Below, one piece after another: positions 12,659 through 25,797 of a stretch of DNA of 64,000 nucleotides. A program made the translations under genes and the position numbers. The first letter of the stretch is position 1. Each line of letters starts with the position of its first letter. The stretch is from assembly GCA_026874595.1 (NCBI GenBank), contig CM049313.1:55412159-55476158 (forward strand). Reading direction: 5' to 3'. The notes under the pieces are model-generated. The model did not search any database. It was not told where the DNA came from and saw only the letters and a list, made by a program, of their open reading frames with translations. The DNA comes from Sipunculus nudus. Taxonomy: Eukaryota; Annelida; Sipuncula; Golfingiida; Sipunculidae.

Positions 12659-14365
12659 CATTTTTAACTTTGTTTGCATATATGCAAATACATAGTTTTG
12701 GAGTGAATTCCATAATTATAATGTATATATCCTGTTTTTTTCATTTAAACATTTTTTTCACATTAACACTTTAAACACATTCATGAGGAATACATCGGAT
12801 AACTTTTATTGTAATCTGAATTTCTTGCGTTTATTTTGGCTCGAAAGTAAGGAAATTGATGTACATGAACTTGATAGTCCTTTAAATGTCATGGTTTTCC
12901 TGACAATTTGATAAATCACTGAATTTGTTTTATGATGAATGATTGGAAGCAGTGAAATAAAGAAACTCATAGGCATCGGTCTGTTGGAGGCCTTTTCACT
13001 ATTGTGATCTAAGGAAGGCCATAACTTATATTCAATAAGGGAAACTTATCGGTTTGAGTTGGTGTTTAATATAGTGTTATCTGTGGTTTTGGAATATATG
13101 ACCAAATTGAATTGGGCAAAAAGAGGCACAAGCTGTAAAACGTTTCAAAAATCTTAGTTTCAGTCCTCATGTGATTCATAAATTTATTTAGGTATGAAAG
13201 GAATGGCATATGACCGTCTGTTTCTTGCTTATATTACCATCAGTGAAAGCCTTCTTCTCTGTCACTAATCCCACGGTACTTTTGCCATCTGAGAGCTTGC
13301 AAGCCGGAGACGTTGCCAGAGCGTAGTGCGGCCTTGGCTATTCACTGTGCCGCCCAGCCGCTCAATGGGCGGAGCAGGGGACAGTCATAAACCCGACGCT
13401 ATGTCAAACCGTACAATGGCACGGCACACTGGCGCCCTCCAGCACCGAAAGCCAAGTCACTATAACATTCACAGCCTGTCACCAGCAACCGGCGAGCATT
13501 CACCAGCTGCTATCAGACTGGGGAAGACTTTCTCCGAGCTCTTTTGTTCAGTGGATTAAAGGAAGAGAGGCCAAGACACGTTCGTTCCTTGAACTTATAC
13601 CATGCGCCTCATTATATCAATCACGGATGAAATGTCCAACAATCTTCCATTCTATTTTCATTTTTTTACACTCCTGCGTTCGCCTACACTCATTAAACTA
13701 CATTCAAAGTTAAAAAGCTGACGGGCTTCAAACAAATTAGCAAAGGTCAACGGACCATTTTTCGAACATCCAAATCGCAGTTATTTTTATTCTTTTCTTG
13801 CATTGTGCCTTATCCAAGTCAACCTTTAGCGGAGTTTTTGTCCTTATGTATACTCTTTAACATCAGTTTTCCGACCTTTCACGACGGAGAAGTGTGCCGT
13901 CTACAAATCTGTAACATGGTACTGTGAACATAATGAGTTGACTTGCACTCTGTCGCACCAACTGGAGCTCACGACTACATTTTATGTATCGGGAGATAAT
14001 TCCACATAGTTAGCTGCAATAAAGTGCTGGGGTATACTTCGATTTGACTAGAATTAAACCAGCCAGAAGCATACCTTGAATATATTATAGAATGGAACAT
14101 AATCAGTATCTGAGAAACAGCCCGTATTTCTACAAAATTTTAATCCTACTACTGATGGGCAAAACACTTATTAAATGCAGATAAATGCATTTTAATCCTG
14201 CTGATTGCTTGTAAGGTGTTATTATTATTCCAAAGAATTAATCGTCAATAGTTGCGTGAGAGAGGCCTTTTTGCCTGTCTATAAGATGCAATAGAACAAA
14301 TAAGGTTGTAATTTATGTAAATGTTCGTACTTATCATGAGGTGTCGATTATATATATTAACCATA

Positions 14366-14613
14366 GAGTGTAGACAGTGTATAGACACAGTATTGACAGA
14401 GTATAGTTCTGTGTCCATTACATATTATGACTTTAGAGTATAGACAGAGTATAGACAGAGTATAGTTTTGTGTCCAATTTACATATTATTACTTTGGAGT
14501 ATAGACAAAGTATAGACAAAGTATTGACAGAGTATAGTTCTGTGTCCATTACATATTTTGACCTTAGATTACAGATAGGGTATAGACAAAGTATTGACAG
14601 AGTATAGTTCTCC
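14366..14613. repeat. Minisatellite with GTATAGACA subrepeats
   Basis: About four units of 59-72 bp. Each has GTATAGTTCTGTGTCCATTA followed by CATATTATGACTTT and a variable number of 10-11-bp GTATAGACAAA blocks. Unit starts (GTATAGTT) lie at about 14401, 14460, 14532 and 14602. The length variation comes from the short blocks. Confidence 0.8.
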
Positions 14614-15069
14614 CAGGAATTAAAAAATATGTTGGTATTCTCTGTTTTCGTAGAGTTATATGACTGTTCGCTGCATTTGATTATTACTTCTCGCAAATAT
14701 TTATTACATTTGTTTTATGCATATTATATTCACAATTATAAAACAATGTTTTATGTCATTCTTATTTCATCTTGAATTATTGGAACGCCGGAATTCCCAA
14801 TAGGGTTGTTGTAATACATTTGCAGGCCTCTTGATATGCCTCCCACATTCTTGTATTAGGTTATCTTGTCTTATTTCTCTGGAAGACCTAGACCATTTGG
14901 CTAATATTCTTATATATTTGATGTTTATATATTCCTATATATATTAATTGTAACAAGGGAGCCTCACAACTGATATTATAAATTTATCAAACAATAACTT
15001 GTTGTAACGTGTGCGATCAGTTATAAATATATTTATTATCATTTCTGTGGATGAAATTTATTAGAGTCT

Positions 15070-15071
<2 letters not shown>

Positions 15072-15129
<58 letters not shown>
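15072..15129. repeat. (TC)n followed by (TA)n compound microsatellite
   Basis: TC dinucleotides at about 15072-15104 pass directly into TA at 15105-15129. A G-run follows at about 15197-15213. Confidence 0.9.
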
Positions 15130-16006
15130 CGTTCACGAATTACCTTGTCTTTCAGTTCTGGACTATCATTTACGTTAATCAAGAGCAGAAAGGGAAGGGG
15201 GGGGGGGGGGGGGCAGGGGCGTTAAATCCAAATATTGTGATATCACTAATGTGTTTGAATACTATATTCAGTGTCTCACCGGTAGAAAATGTTGCCTTAG
15301 TAATGTATAAAGAACACGTAAGTTGTATTACCGCCGAAGATGGTAACAATTGATATTGTACGGTATCTCCTTTACTACGTAGCTTGCAGTGTCACTTGAT
15401 ACTATGATCAGCTATATGACTGGAAATATACCTCAATATACGGGCACTAGAGAATTTAATATATGATTTTAACAATGTTTATTTCCAGCCACGCATATGG
15501 CATAAACGGGATTATGAAAATATGAAAATCTGGAGCAATCCTCTTTTATTAAGTAAAAAAGACCTTCAGTCGTCTTGGTTCGTTTGTTTAATTCAGGGCG
15601 AAATATAACACAGTGTAGATATCCCCGGCAGATATGTATAGTCCATGCATAGACCTAGGTATATGCCTTTAACTTATTCCTTACTACGACGCGTTGCATG
15701 ATTTGGTTTAATTTTGATATATTATCTGTATATAATTCCAGATATATATCTTGCTCCGCTTCAGCCTTTAAGACAAGTGGCGTAAAATAAGATTATGTTT
15801 TAATGTGACATCATCTATATATGTAGTTAAGCAATTTTATTTTAGCCCCCGGTAGTCAAGAAATGTTACTTATGTAAAATGACAATATAATTATTGATTT
15901 CCGAAATAAAGATTAACAGGTAAAGTTGTGTTCTAATATAACTAACGATGTCAGTCTTCTTCGGCTTTACGCTTTTCAGTCATGTTTTCTAGGGTTTACG
16001 TTCTCA

Positions 16007-16130
16007 GGAGCGGATCCAGAATTTTTGAAAGGGGGTCGTTTACATTTTACACCGAGACTGTAATTTTTAACACCCAGTTCTTCTTACACAACCCCCCCCC
16101 CCCCCCAACCTCCACCGGAATTCGCCCCGG
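16007..16130. repeat. Possible short interspersed repeat with a C-run, next to the pore exon
   Basis: CAGGAGCGGATCCAGAATTT near the start and CCACCGGAATTCGCCCC near the end are loosely complementary, with a C-run at about 16091-16106. The GGAGCGGATCCAG start resembles ends seen in many short animal interspersed repeats. No target duplication was established. Confidence 0.3.
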
Positions 16131-16281
16131 CTTACTTTTCTCATGAGCAAAATGACCGGAGCCCGTTAACTCGTGGATAAAGAAGGTGTTAAAACATGGC
16201 CAGGGGTACCGTGCTCTAATCATGACACAACCTTGAACATTTTTGCTTCGAAACTAATAGTTATTTTCTGTGTCATTTCAG

Positions 16282-16417
16282 TTACCACGACCCGCAGCAT
16301 GAAAACTTATTGAACTCGATGTGGATGATCGCCATCACGTTCTTCGCCATTGGCTATGGTGATATCGTCCCCAACACGTACTGCGGTAGGGCTATTGCCG
16401 TGGCAACTGGAGTCATG
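16282..16417 (+). CDS. SK: SK channel exon a: pore helix and selectivity filter
   Basis: The exon has an acceptor after TTTCAG and a donor GTAAGT. Its first base completes a codon begun in an upstream exon outside the visible set; 45 codons follow. The peptide starts [14 protein letters not shown] and continues through the pore helix to the K+ filter IGYGD, then VPNTYCG and the start of S6. Known: GYGD is the K+ selectivity signature, and the residue after VP is N in SK2 and in insect SK but H in mammalian SK1, a position tied to apamin sensitivity. The turret from YHD to MW is 14 residues, as I recall for Drosophila SK and two fewer than in vertebrate SK2. [13 protein letters not shown] is close to the insect form, which supports an invertebrate host. 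No alternative channel family fits once exons b-d are joined. Confidence 0.95.
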
Positions 16418-19400
16418 GTAAGTCTCACCACTTGGCTCTTCACATAGGACTCAGTCAATCGTTATTACTTTTATATGACACCTGGCAGTCTGAATAGCCT
16501 TATCAGTGATGAAATTCCCATTTTCTGTGTCACGGACCTACATTTTTCATATTTGTTTTGCTAAATAAATGGTCTGCCTTCTGAGCGGACGATGCGTCTG
16601 GACATTTTGATTTATGAGACAGTATAGTTGTCGGCTCAGACGGGATCTCACGTGATTACCTAACAAGCACCACGTGGACAAGAAAAAGGAAATGACCCCT
16701 ATCTGATTTAAAGCAAAAAAATAATTATATCACAGTTGGACTCGAATCATGCCCCATATGTTTAAATCAGTTACGTCGAACGCTGTTACATGTTGATTTG
16801 ACTTAGATTCTGTATTTTCCTTCACATCAGCATACAGATTGACCTTTGCTGTTTTTTATTAATTAGTTTGCTCAAGTATTAAAAAAATACCCTACCACAC
16901 CACAGGAAATTATATTCTAGTCAATCGTGAAAATGGGATATATTTATGGTAACTACATCAGGCAGTCAGCAGCAAATTTGACAAAAAAAAAATGGATATT
17001 AAGATTCTTTTAAAATGTACCTAACAGAAACTACCTTTGGTAGTCTTGTTTTGACAAGTCCATTAACAATATGTCAAAGCGTTTTAGCTTACGTTTTTAT
17101 TTAAATTTAATCAATGTTTGCCAGTTAAAGAATACACCTAGTTAATTATAAGTGGGTTAGCATTCTGATTTTATGGATGCGAAGTTCGCCCATATGACGA
17201 CGGTAATGATGATGATGATGATGATGATAATGATACTTTTTTGTATATTATACACTTACAAATTCGTTGGTGCCCCGTGTATCAACAATTTTACGTCGTG
17301 GGAAAGTTATGTGCTTTTCTCATCTGAATGGCAGAAGACATAATGGGTTCTAAAATGGCGAGTCAGTTCTTACTGCATGCTGCTTTTCGCAACAGGTCAT
17401 AGATCAATTTACCACTTAGTTCTTGTTCGGATTGAAGAAAACCTTGGGGACTTGCAGTTCAGTGTATGCGATTTATCATGGGATACCAAACAGACCTTGC
17501 TTATAACTGGATGATCCAATAAGTAATGTTTATCGTCATTTCCTATTGATGGGTCAATAGCTTGGGTATTGATGTAGCCACGACCTGAAAAGGTTATTTG
17601 ACACACCTGCTTTTCCGTTTGTTCAGGGGTTCCAACAACGCTTTGACCATCAAGAAGCAATTGTGGCATCATAACGTCCCGGTTACATCGCTGTCTATTT
17701 AATTTCCTCTGTTCTATTGAACCTTTTATTTCTTCCAGGAGGTCCCAAACGACGTAAAGTCTAAGTTGTAAACGTTGAAAATGATATTTTTGGTGTGGCT
17801 TCCGATACGAACATTTTTGTATTGCTGGTTTTGAGTAGTTACTAAACTTTTGTATCACAAATTTTTCTGCCTGGTTTACCTCACTGAGGCGTCTCGAAAT
17901 CCACTTTCTTTTTAACCTTAAAAAAGTACTTGATTGACCTTCCATCAGGCTGAGGGCACTCAATGCTTATTTCCAGGGACGGACATGGGATGTTAGCAAA
18001 AGAGGGTGCTTGACACACTGGCACAAGAGAAAAAGGTTTAATACATAACTCGCATGGAAAAATATAAGAAAGAAAGCGGCCTGATGCAAAGTCAGGGCGG
18101 TGTTGTTCGGTATTATTTTGTTTGTGATGTGAAACATAGCATCGAAATATCACATCCTACATGCATCAAAGATATTGAGTGCAAGCTACTTAAAGCTTAT
18201 CTTGACCCTGTTATTTCTACAAAGGATTAAGATGGCAGTGTTCAACAGTCAGTTAATGTACAGTGAGGATGAACTTTATGGTGGGACTAATGTTGGCGTG
18301 GGGGATGGGTGAACGAAGGTCAGTTTATGGTTTAAGTTTATAGACCCTGCTATTTCATCTTTGTAATGATGTCATATCTTTATAAATTGGACGTATGAAC
18401 TTTCACTTAAATTTTGTTGTTTCAGTAACCTGCGTATATTAACCTATTTAGGTCGAAAAGAGTTGGTTGCGCCTCTTCTAACTTCGCCCCTGGTTTCATT
18501 TGCCGACAGCTGCAAAAGACAATAGCACAAGTTTACCTTACATCTTAAACACAGTTGAATACAAACCGTTTTCTGTTTGCCAGCCTTGTTATTTGTTCTT
18601 TTAGAATAAACGGTCAGCTTAATACCGCAAATGTGCGGGAAATCTGGCTCTGTATGACGTATTCCGTCCTTGACCGTCTTTGTACTGTTTATATTTACTC
18701 TCCCAGGCGAGGGAGACCTTGCTGGGGATATTTATTGCAGGACATACCTGTAAATATCTTTTCCTGCCCTGCGTGTCTGGACATAAATAAATACACGTCC
18801 GACCTGGCGGACATATGTTGAATTCCTCAAGGAGGCTCCACCTGGTAGTCTTACTGGAAAATTCTTAAGTTTGTTGAGTTATTCATGCCATGTCGCATTA
18901 TTTTATACCGTTTCAATGGCATGTTACTCTTTTATATAATTCTTTGAATTATCTGTGTTTTTTTAATGAAAGGCATATACTTTTTACCACCAAACTGTTG
19001 TTTTCCGTTCAATTATCAAACATTGTAGTTACCATTTAGTCACAATAAAGTACAAAGGTTAATTTTTTGGTGATTTATTTAAACTTAAATCTATGTAACT
19101 TAATTCATTATAAAAGCCTATCTGCTTAAACCTCCACTCGCAAATAAAGGCATGGTGACAATAATTATTTTGTTATGTCGACCAGATTTTTCCGTGCCTA
19201 AAACAAACTTTGCAATTAAGATTTAGAGGATTTTATTATCCCATTATGGTTTGTTATTTGGTATTTTTTCCACAATGCAAGCTAAGAATCGTATAGATTC
19301 ACCTCTATAGTGTATGCGCCTCTATAATTTTGTAGAGCATATCAAGAGTGCATGTTGTTCATAGAAGCCAATTTTGTATTTTGAACACATGATTTTTTGC

Positions 19401-22400
19401 ATAAAAGTTAATTATATTTTTTAGATTCGACAGTTGCTCAAATATGCACTGATAACATGTCTTATGTGAATCCAAACATTTTCTTCGCCCACTGATATCT
19501 AATTGTATTTGTGCATATAAAAAATCACGTGTTCATTTAGTGTATTTTTCATAAGTTTGATGCAGGGAATTTATTTTCCCACTGAATATCTATGGATATA
19601 TTTATTATGCGAGCTCAAGAGTTTCGGTATTTTCTTATATTTTAGCTGTATTCATTAGAAACAAATACCTCCCTTTTCATTGAACTTATTATTTTGTGAT
19701 TGTGTGTTAATACAATAAGTTCACATTTTTATTGAGTGTATGAAAATACACTCAAAGTGGCTACAAGACATTTCCACTTAATCGTTATGTGTTTCGTGAG
19801 AACAGGGGTAACATTGAGCCTATATGTATTATGTAGATCCAAATAGTCCACTTTCAGTGTACCTATTTGTATTCCGCATGCTAGTTATTGCTGTTTCGTC
19901 TTGATCCACGCAGCGTTCTATATAAATAGCTTAAACTCGGCGCCGGGTCCAGTCGAAGAAACCATTAATAACTCGGTTGCCTTCCCTCATCGGGGCCTGA
20001 TCACAGGGCAGTAATTCTAGCATGCCACGCCACAAGATTAACGGTCACATAAATTTAGTGTTAGAGACAAGTAAGAAAGAGAACAAGGAGTCAGATGTAG
20101 GAGGTAGGTAGTTGCCTCCCGCGTGGATGAGTAATTTCTTAAGGATGCTGATGGCTACCCATTTACCATGTTATAAGCGGCCCCATGTCGGTGACTCCTG
20201 GTGTTAACTTGATGCTAAATTTCTTGTCAGCGCCCAGACTGCAAGCGGACACGTCGCAGCCGTAAAAACTTCAGACAAATGAATTCTACCAGTGCTTTTT
20301 ATTAAGGAGATCTAGCTGTCTTTGCAGATATCGCTGATTCTGTAGATGTGTCAGGATTTTTAACGTAACGTGACTACAATTATATTTTTCTTTAAAATCC
20401 TATTGAACATATATTATCGGAAACAACACTATAACAATTGCTTCCTGTGGGGGTGGGGGGGGGGGGGTGGAACTCTTTTGCTGTTTCTTTATTTTTTAGA
20501 AAATAAACTTATAAATAATTGGTATAACTAAAACTTTTATCACTATATTTAATTGTCATTATACATTCTCAGAGATGTATTTTTCACCGAAAGCTGCAGA
20601 TTTCTCCCACAACTTTATGGCAAGCGGACTTGAGCTCTGACAGAGGAAATACTATATCTTATTTATCATCAAGTATAAATCAAATCACGTACTTATTTAT
20701 TTTTCCTTTCCTTATTTTTTTTCTTTTGCGTTAGGTTGATGGTCACTTAGGATGGTAAGATGTATCATATTATAGTTTAAATGCACGGCTAAAATCATAT
20801 GTAACCTGTGTCCGTAACATTTGAGCTAAAGGTTGAAGGCCAATAGAAAATTTCATGCTTATAGACTTGCTATTTGTTTTCGGGGAACATGTTTGTAGAA
20901 ACGCTAATTAAAATGCTGCAGCGGAGGAAACTGTAGCAAGTCTGGGAAATTTGAAATGAGGCCACAGTCACCAGCTGGACGAAAACGCATTTCTTGGTGG
21001 TCAAGGTTGTTAAACAAATGTTTAAGTAAATTTATCAAGAAATAAATAATTTGGTATGCTTACAAGTATTAGGAGACAGGGAAAAATTGAATTCATGACA
21101 AAACATAGGAAAAAACAACCATACATTTAGCGGTTAACTATTAAAATAATGTCTAAAAATCAGGCATAATGCTGCAAGGTTGTAACAAGATTGGGCCAAA
21201 GATTGTAATCAAAGTTTCACTATAACTGGTAAGTTTTAAATACAAATCATTTACAAAAGTATCAACTTCTGAATCGATATTGACGGATCGCCTGTTTTTT
21301 CGCCAATAATATTGTTCTTAATGTTTATCTCTGATAGCTTTATCCGTGGATAGCTTTATCCGTGGTGCCATCTGAACATCCTTTCATTTTTTGCTTAATG
21401 GTTAATTTGAATTTGTGAAGATTCATCATGCCACAGTATTAGCTCAGCAATAAATATTTCTGTCTAATGGACCATCAGGTAATGTTCTTTAACAAAACAT
21501 GTATTTATATCATTCAAGGTAAACAAATTTGGCAAACAGTCGTTCTAGATGTGACTAAATGCTGCGAATATAAGCCCATAAAATAATAAGTCAATCAGCC
21601 TGGCGCAATGGCCCTTGAATCACTTGTTTATTTTTCTGTTTCTTAAGCAAGCAAACTACGCAGACTTGTGAGGCATTTATTTTATGTGTTTTGATCTTGT
21701 TGACTCAACATTAAGAGCCCGTGTGATACCACACTAAGTACCATTAAAAGATTAAAGATGACCGCGTAAATTTTTCGTTTATGAAGTGTCCGGAATCGTA
21801 CTTCGCCAGTTTGTTAACTAGTTTTACTATCAATGTGCTCCTAATTAGGTCTCTTATAATTAAGGGATGTTGCTGTTAATCGAAAAAAGAATCACTAAAA
21901 TTCGACTTAATTTTAACAATTCACTAACATTTTAGAAATGTGGGGGAAAATATTGTTCTTATGTTATCTCAGTTTACAATTTATTCAAATTAATTAGGTA
22001 CTGAATCATAAAGTCTTGCATGGATTTACAAATAATTCTGTATGTGGTAAGTATGGCCATGTAATAAAAAAACATTCTTCGTATTATCACCGTGTTAAAA
22101 AAATAAACTAATTTTCTGGAATGGTGCATTATAAAACAAAATTTAATGTCCTTCAATAAAATAAGATTCAATGCAAGTTTGAATCGAATTCTGACATTTC
22201 TTATTATTTACAATCAACCTGAAATTAGAATGCTGTCAAATGTCATTAAATTTAATCGAGATTCGGATCGTAAATTTGTGGTAAAATTGTGGTATCGAAT
22301 CAAATCAAAATTTGCAATTCCATCAAATGCCAAACTCTCCCAGTATAGTCTTGATAAAACGCAGAGCCCTGACCTGCAAGTGATTAAAGTAAGGAAACGT

Positions 22401-23407
22401 GCCTGGCTACATTAGTCGGTCTTATTACATAAAGATTATTCTGAATCACGTACCAGCACGATGCATGTGATCCTTGGCCTAATTTGCAGTGGCCAAAAAG
22501 CGACCTTAAGGAAATATTGCCAATTTATCCCGGGCTGTAATGAATCTTAGTCATAAAAGGAGCTTCAAGAATAATTGATCATTCCTGTCCAGTCTGTCCG
22601 CGACACTCTCAATCGATTCGGGCTCCCAAGCAAAGGATGCCAGTACCGCAATAACAGTGGACGCCAGCCCATCTTCGATCAAAACTTCCAGGATATGATG
22701 TGATACAGTTCTCCGGCGATGAAGTGTCTCCTTACGGCCGGCCATTTCACTCCTTAAAAGGCTCTTACGCCCGGTCGGCACTCAATATTTCATGCTGATA
22801 TAGACAAGATTTCAAGATGCTGCAGTTGTCCATCATTCCAAGTTCTTTTCACACCCGTCGAGTGTCTGACAACAGATACATTATTGTTCCTGATTGAAAT
22901 TTCCGGCTACTAAAGGTCCTGTACTGTCCTCAATTATAAACTGAAAGCTACAATTGCCTCCGGGTAATGTGGTTTCAAAAACTCCTATCACAGAAAAGAA
23001 ACCAGGAAAGTTCCCAATACCGGCCCTACCTTGTGTGATACTGACATTACACACACATGTATATATCTTTTGTCAGTCACGGGTATACTTAATTACGCAC
23101 GCACATGGGGTTTTTGATAAATTCTTTCACAAGTAAACACAAATATTACTGGCAAACCCACTGGAGATGATAAAGCCTCGTACACATTGGTCTTGCACAG
23201 TTTAAATATAATTTGAGCGATTTTGTCCACGCGTATATTCACATATATTCGACATTTTTTAGCCGAGGAAAACTCTAGCTGCCTGAACGTAATGTAAATT
23301 CCATGAGGCATTTATACAGCTTCTGACAAATTTATTCGAATAAGTACCCGATATGAGCATCTGCAGAGTTCCATTTCGGTTTGGGTGTGTAATCTTCCGC
23401 ATTGCTA

Positions 23408-23590
23408 AGACATAACACCCAGAAACCCCCCAAAGACGCACTCGTTTTTGAGTAACACACGGCAGTGGGGCACAGGCCTCCCATAAAGCCTGGAGAGCGC
23501 TCTTCTTGGGAAAATTTCACCGCATCGGCTGAGATTTGAACTCACGACCTCCTGGCTTTGAGTCCTGTGTTCTACCCACAGAAGCCGGTA
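23408..23590 (-). mobile_element. tRNA-derived SINE, copy 1
   Basis: Read on the minus strand it begins ACCGGCTTCTGTGGGTAGAA (tRNA-like head, A-box region) and has GAGTTCAAATCTC as a B box within 60 bp, which suits an internal RNA polymerase III promoter. Its body (AGAGCGCTC, CTCGTTTTTGAGT, CATAACACC on the + strand) aligns with the copy at 61686-61878. About 183 bp. Confidence 0.7.
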
Positions 23591-24799
23591 TATTATTCCA
23601 TTTCCCAGATTTTAGGTCGAGCAAGGATGGCGTATATCCTGCACCTCCTCTAAATGTGCCCCTCGGCCTGCTTTAGTTCTTTGATGGTTATATTTAAATA
23701 TGTATACTTTACTTGCTGCTCTTCTGAAACCGAACATACAGAAGAATTTAACTACGCTGGGTATAGGTTACCATGATTGGTAGTAATGTGCTACACAAGG
23801 AAATTTCAATACATAAGAATATGATATTATTTATTTTCTAAAACAAGAGAATTGAGGAATTTGAATTGCAATTTATCAGAGTGGCACTCATTGTACCACA
23901 GTGTGAACCAAGACAACTCAACAAAAGACCTTTCCCACACCACACCGGCGACACCTATTTATGATGACCGGCACTGAGTGATCGGGTCTATTATATAAAA
24001 AATGTATCATGTAATTTATTAATAATATTATTACCTCACATAATAACATTTTTCTCTATAATGTAAGGTTTCCGGGGAAGCCTAAATTTTGTGACTAATC
24101 TAATTTGACGAAATCCGCACTGTGGGTTACTTAAACCATTATTTGACACATAAACAAACAATTATCCTTCCACCTAGTAGTTGGTCTTTATACTAAGGCC
24201 ACTTATGTTCCGGAAATAATATAATATAGTACATCCAGTGATTGAGAAGGAAGGGAAGAAAACCGTGATTGGTATGCGGTGTGGATCATGCACAACTACC
24301 AAGGAAGAGTCTTGACTTGTACCTGCCGTCTGCTGGCCAATAGAGTTCAGAACACCAGTTAAGGGAACTGCAATGCTGTGTTTCGCGCCTTGAGGGGCAT
24401 CTCGACGGACTGGACCTTTTACAGACACAACACTTCCCATAATGACGGGTTAGCGTGTTCCTGCTGCAAACGACTTGCTGACAGAGCGCATGTTCGTCAC
24501 TCGGTGGCAGATGGTTTATGTTAATCACAAAATATAATATATTATTTGAACTTTATTTATATTTTTCCAAAGAAAGTTTCTTCTTCGTTGAATGTTGAAG
24601 AATCTATTTGTGAAGGTTGAAGGATTAAGATTGTAGGGTGTTTCTTTTTATAGAATATTTTATGGATTCATTACTTACATACAAAGAATCATGTGTATCA
24701 ATGATTTGCAGTGTTTTTACCTCATCGGTAAGCCGCTAAGCTTGGGATATTAAATGTGCGAGTGACTTTGGCTATACAGTCATATTGAAAAACATAGTG

Positions 24800-25617
24800 T
24801 GTTACAGGTGCTCTTTTTATTGTGTGGCACGGGCGTAAATCGTGTTGAAGCGCCCTCGCCGGGCCGCTTGTTACATTCTCAGTTTAATAAGTACTGGTTG
24901 AACTCTCGTTGTCATGCTAGCTTGGGGCTTTATCGCCTGGCCGAGCTTACGTGTGCACCCTGGTATGTGAAGACACAGCGATGTTTTTTTATGGATGATT
25001 CCTGTAACGCGTGTTTGCTATGTATTGTGTTAGATCCTTTAGACTGTTCGAGAAGTAGAAAATTCTCGGCTTAGGGCAAGAAGTTATAAATAGGGGTCTG
25101 TGTTTTAAACCGAGAGAGAGGTGAGAAGATTCCAGCGGACACAGACGTTTGTATGTCAGTTTGTGGGACCTGTCCGATTATCCAGTAATTTCAGGGATTC
25201 TACTATTACTGACTCTATACAATTTAATGCTGCCTGCCTCAAGTTTACTTTCTGGATTGTTACAAGAGCTTTACATTGGACTGTTATTCTCCTAGAGTAT
25301 ACATTTAAAGAACTTGTCGCTTTGGCGGTGATGGTATCCAGGTACTGTGCACTTTGTTTATTAGGCTGTGTGATTATATTGATTTGATGTTATACTGGTA
25401 TTGTACTGTGTGATTCTATTGATTTGGTGTACTGTAATATTAAGGTTGTTTTAAGAATAAATTATAGTTATTTGTTAACAAAAAAACCACTGACTTCTTT
25501 ATTCATTCCCCAAGACATTTCACGCTGCCTAGTGTTACAGAATCTGATTTTTTATCTCCATTACAAAATTTGTGTTCATCACGCATACGTGATCTGTTTA
25601 TATTAGGTTCCCTAACA
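24800..25617 (+). mobile_element. Solo LTR of a retrotransposon, independent copy
   Basis: It starts TGTTACAGGTGC and ends GGTTCCCTAACA, giving near-inverted termini TGTTAC/CTAACA. The 4-bp direct repeat AGTG lies at 24796-24799 and 25618-25621. A TATA-like TATAAATAGGGG lies near 25085, an AATAAA near 25456. It aligns on the opposite strand with the LTRs at 1442-2291 and 51441-52182. No internal gag/pol region flanks it, so it is a solo LTR left by recombination. ORFs of up to 91 codons inside it have no recognised function and are not called. Confidence 0.75.
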
Positions 25618-25746
25618 AGTGTTAGCGTGTTAGCCTAATTAAACAAATAGCCCAGTAATACCATCAGACCTTCAGTAGTTTCAAATTTGGTCTGATCTAA
25701 CGACAAAGGCTGAAGTGATAGTCTATAACCTTAAAATAGATTCAAG

Positions 25747-25748
<2 letters not shown>

Positions 25749-25794
<46 letters not shown>
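25749..25794. repeat. (TA)n microsatellite
   Basis: About 46 bp of TA, 130 bp downstream of the solo LTR. Confidence 0.95.

Positions 25795-25797
<3 letters not shown>

Larger units (their letters stand above)
1..16281 (+). other. Upstream intron or 5' flank of the SK gene, mostly repeats
   Basis: Exon a starts in mid-codon, so a coding exon must precede it. I could not find a segment encoding S5 or the ACER-type end of S5 in these 16 kb, so this is best read as the 3' part of a long intron. Besides the elements listed separately it holds AT-rich unique DNA, C-runs (about 61-73, 847-858, 6385-6397) and a GC-richer stretch at 8150-8430. Short ORFs here show no recognisable domain. Confidence 0.6.

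Noticed and set aside
13326-13559. 77-codon ORF in a GC-richer patch of the first intron
   Set aside because: No domain or coding bias that I can see. GC content alone extends chance open frames. It could be a conserved noncoding patch.
1-16281. Search for the missing S1-S5 exons of the SK channel
   Set aside because: No segment with a donor in the required phase and an S4/S5-like peptide was found. The exons are more likely upstream of the window.
22146-22415. 89-codon ORF on the + strand in intron a
   Set aside because: Somewhat protein-like but with no known motif, no matching splice sites in phase with the SK exons and no flanking coding sequence.
24799-25606. ORFs of 60-91 codons on the + strand, initially considered as a small secreted protein
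   Set aside because: They lie wholly inside the solo LTR and its homologues in the hAT copies do not preserve the frames.
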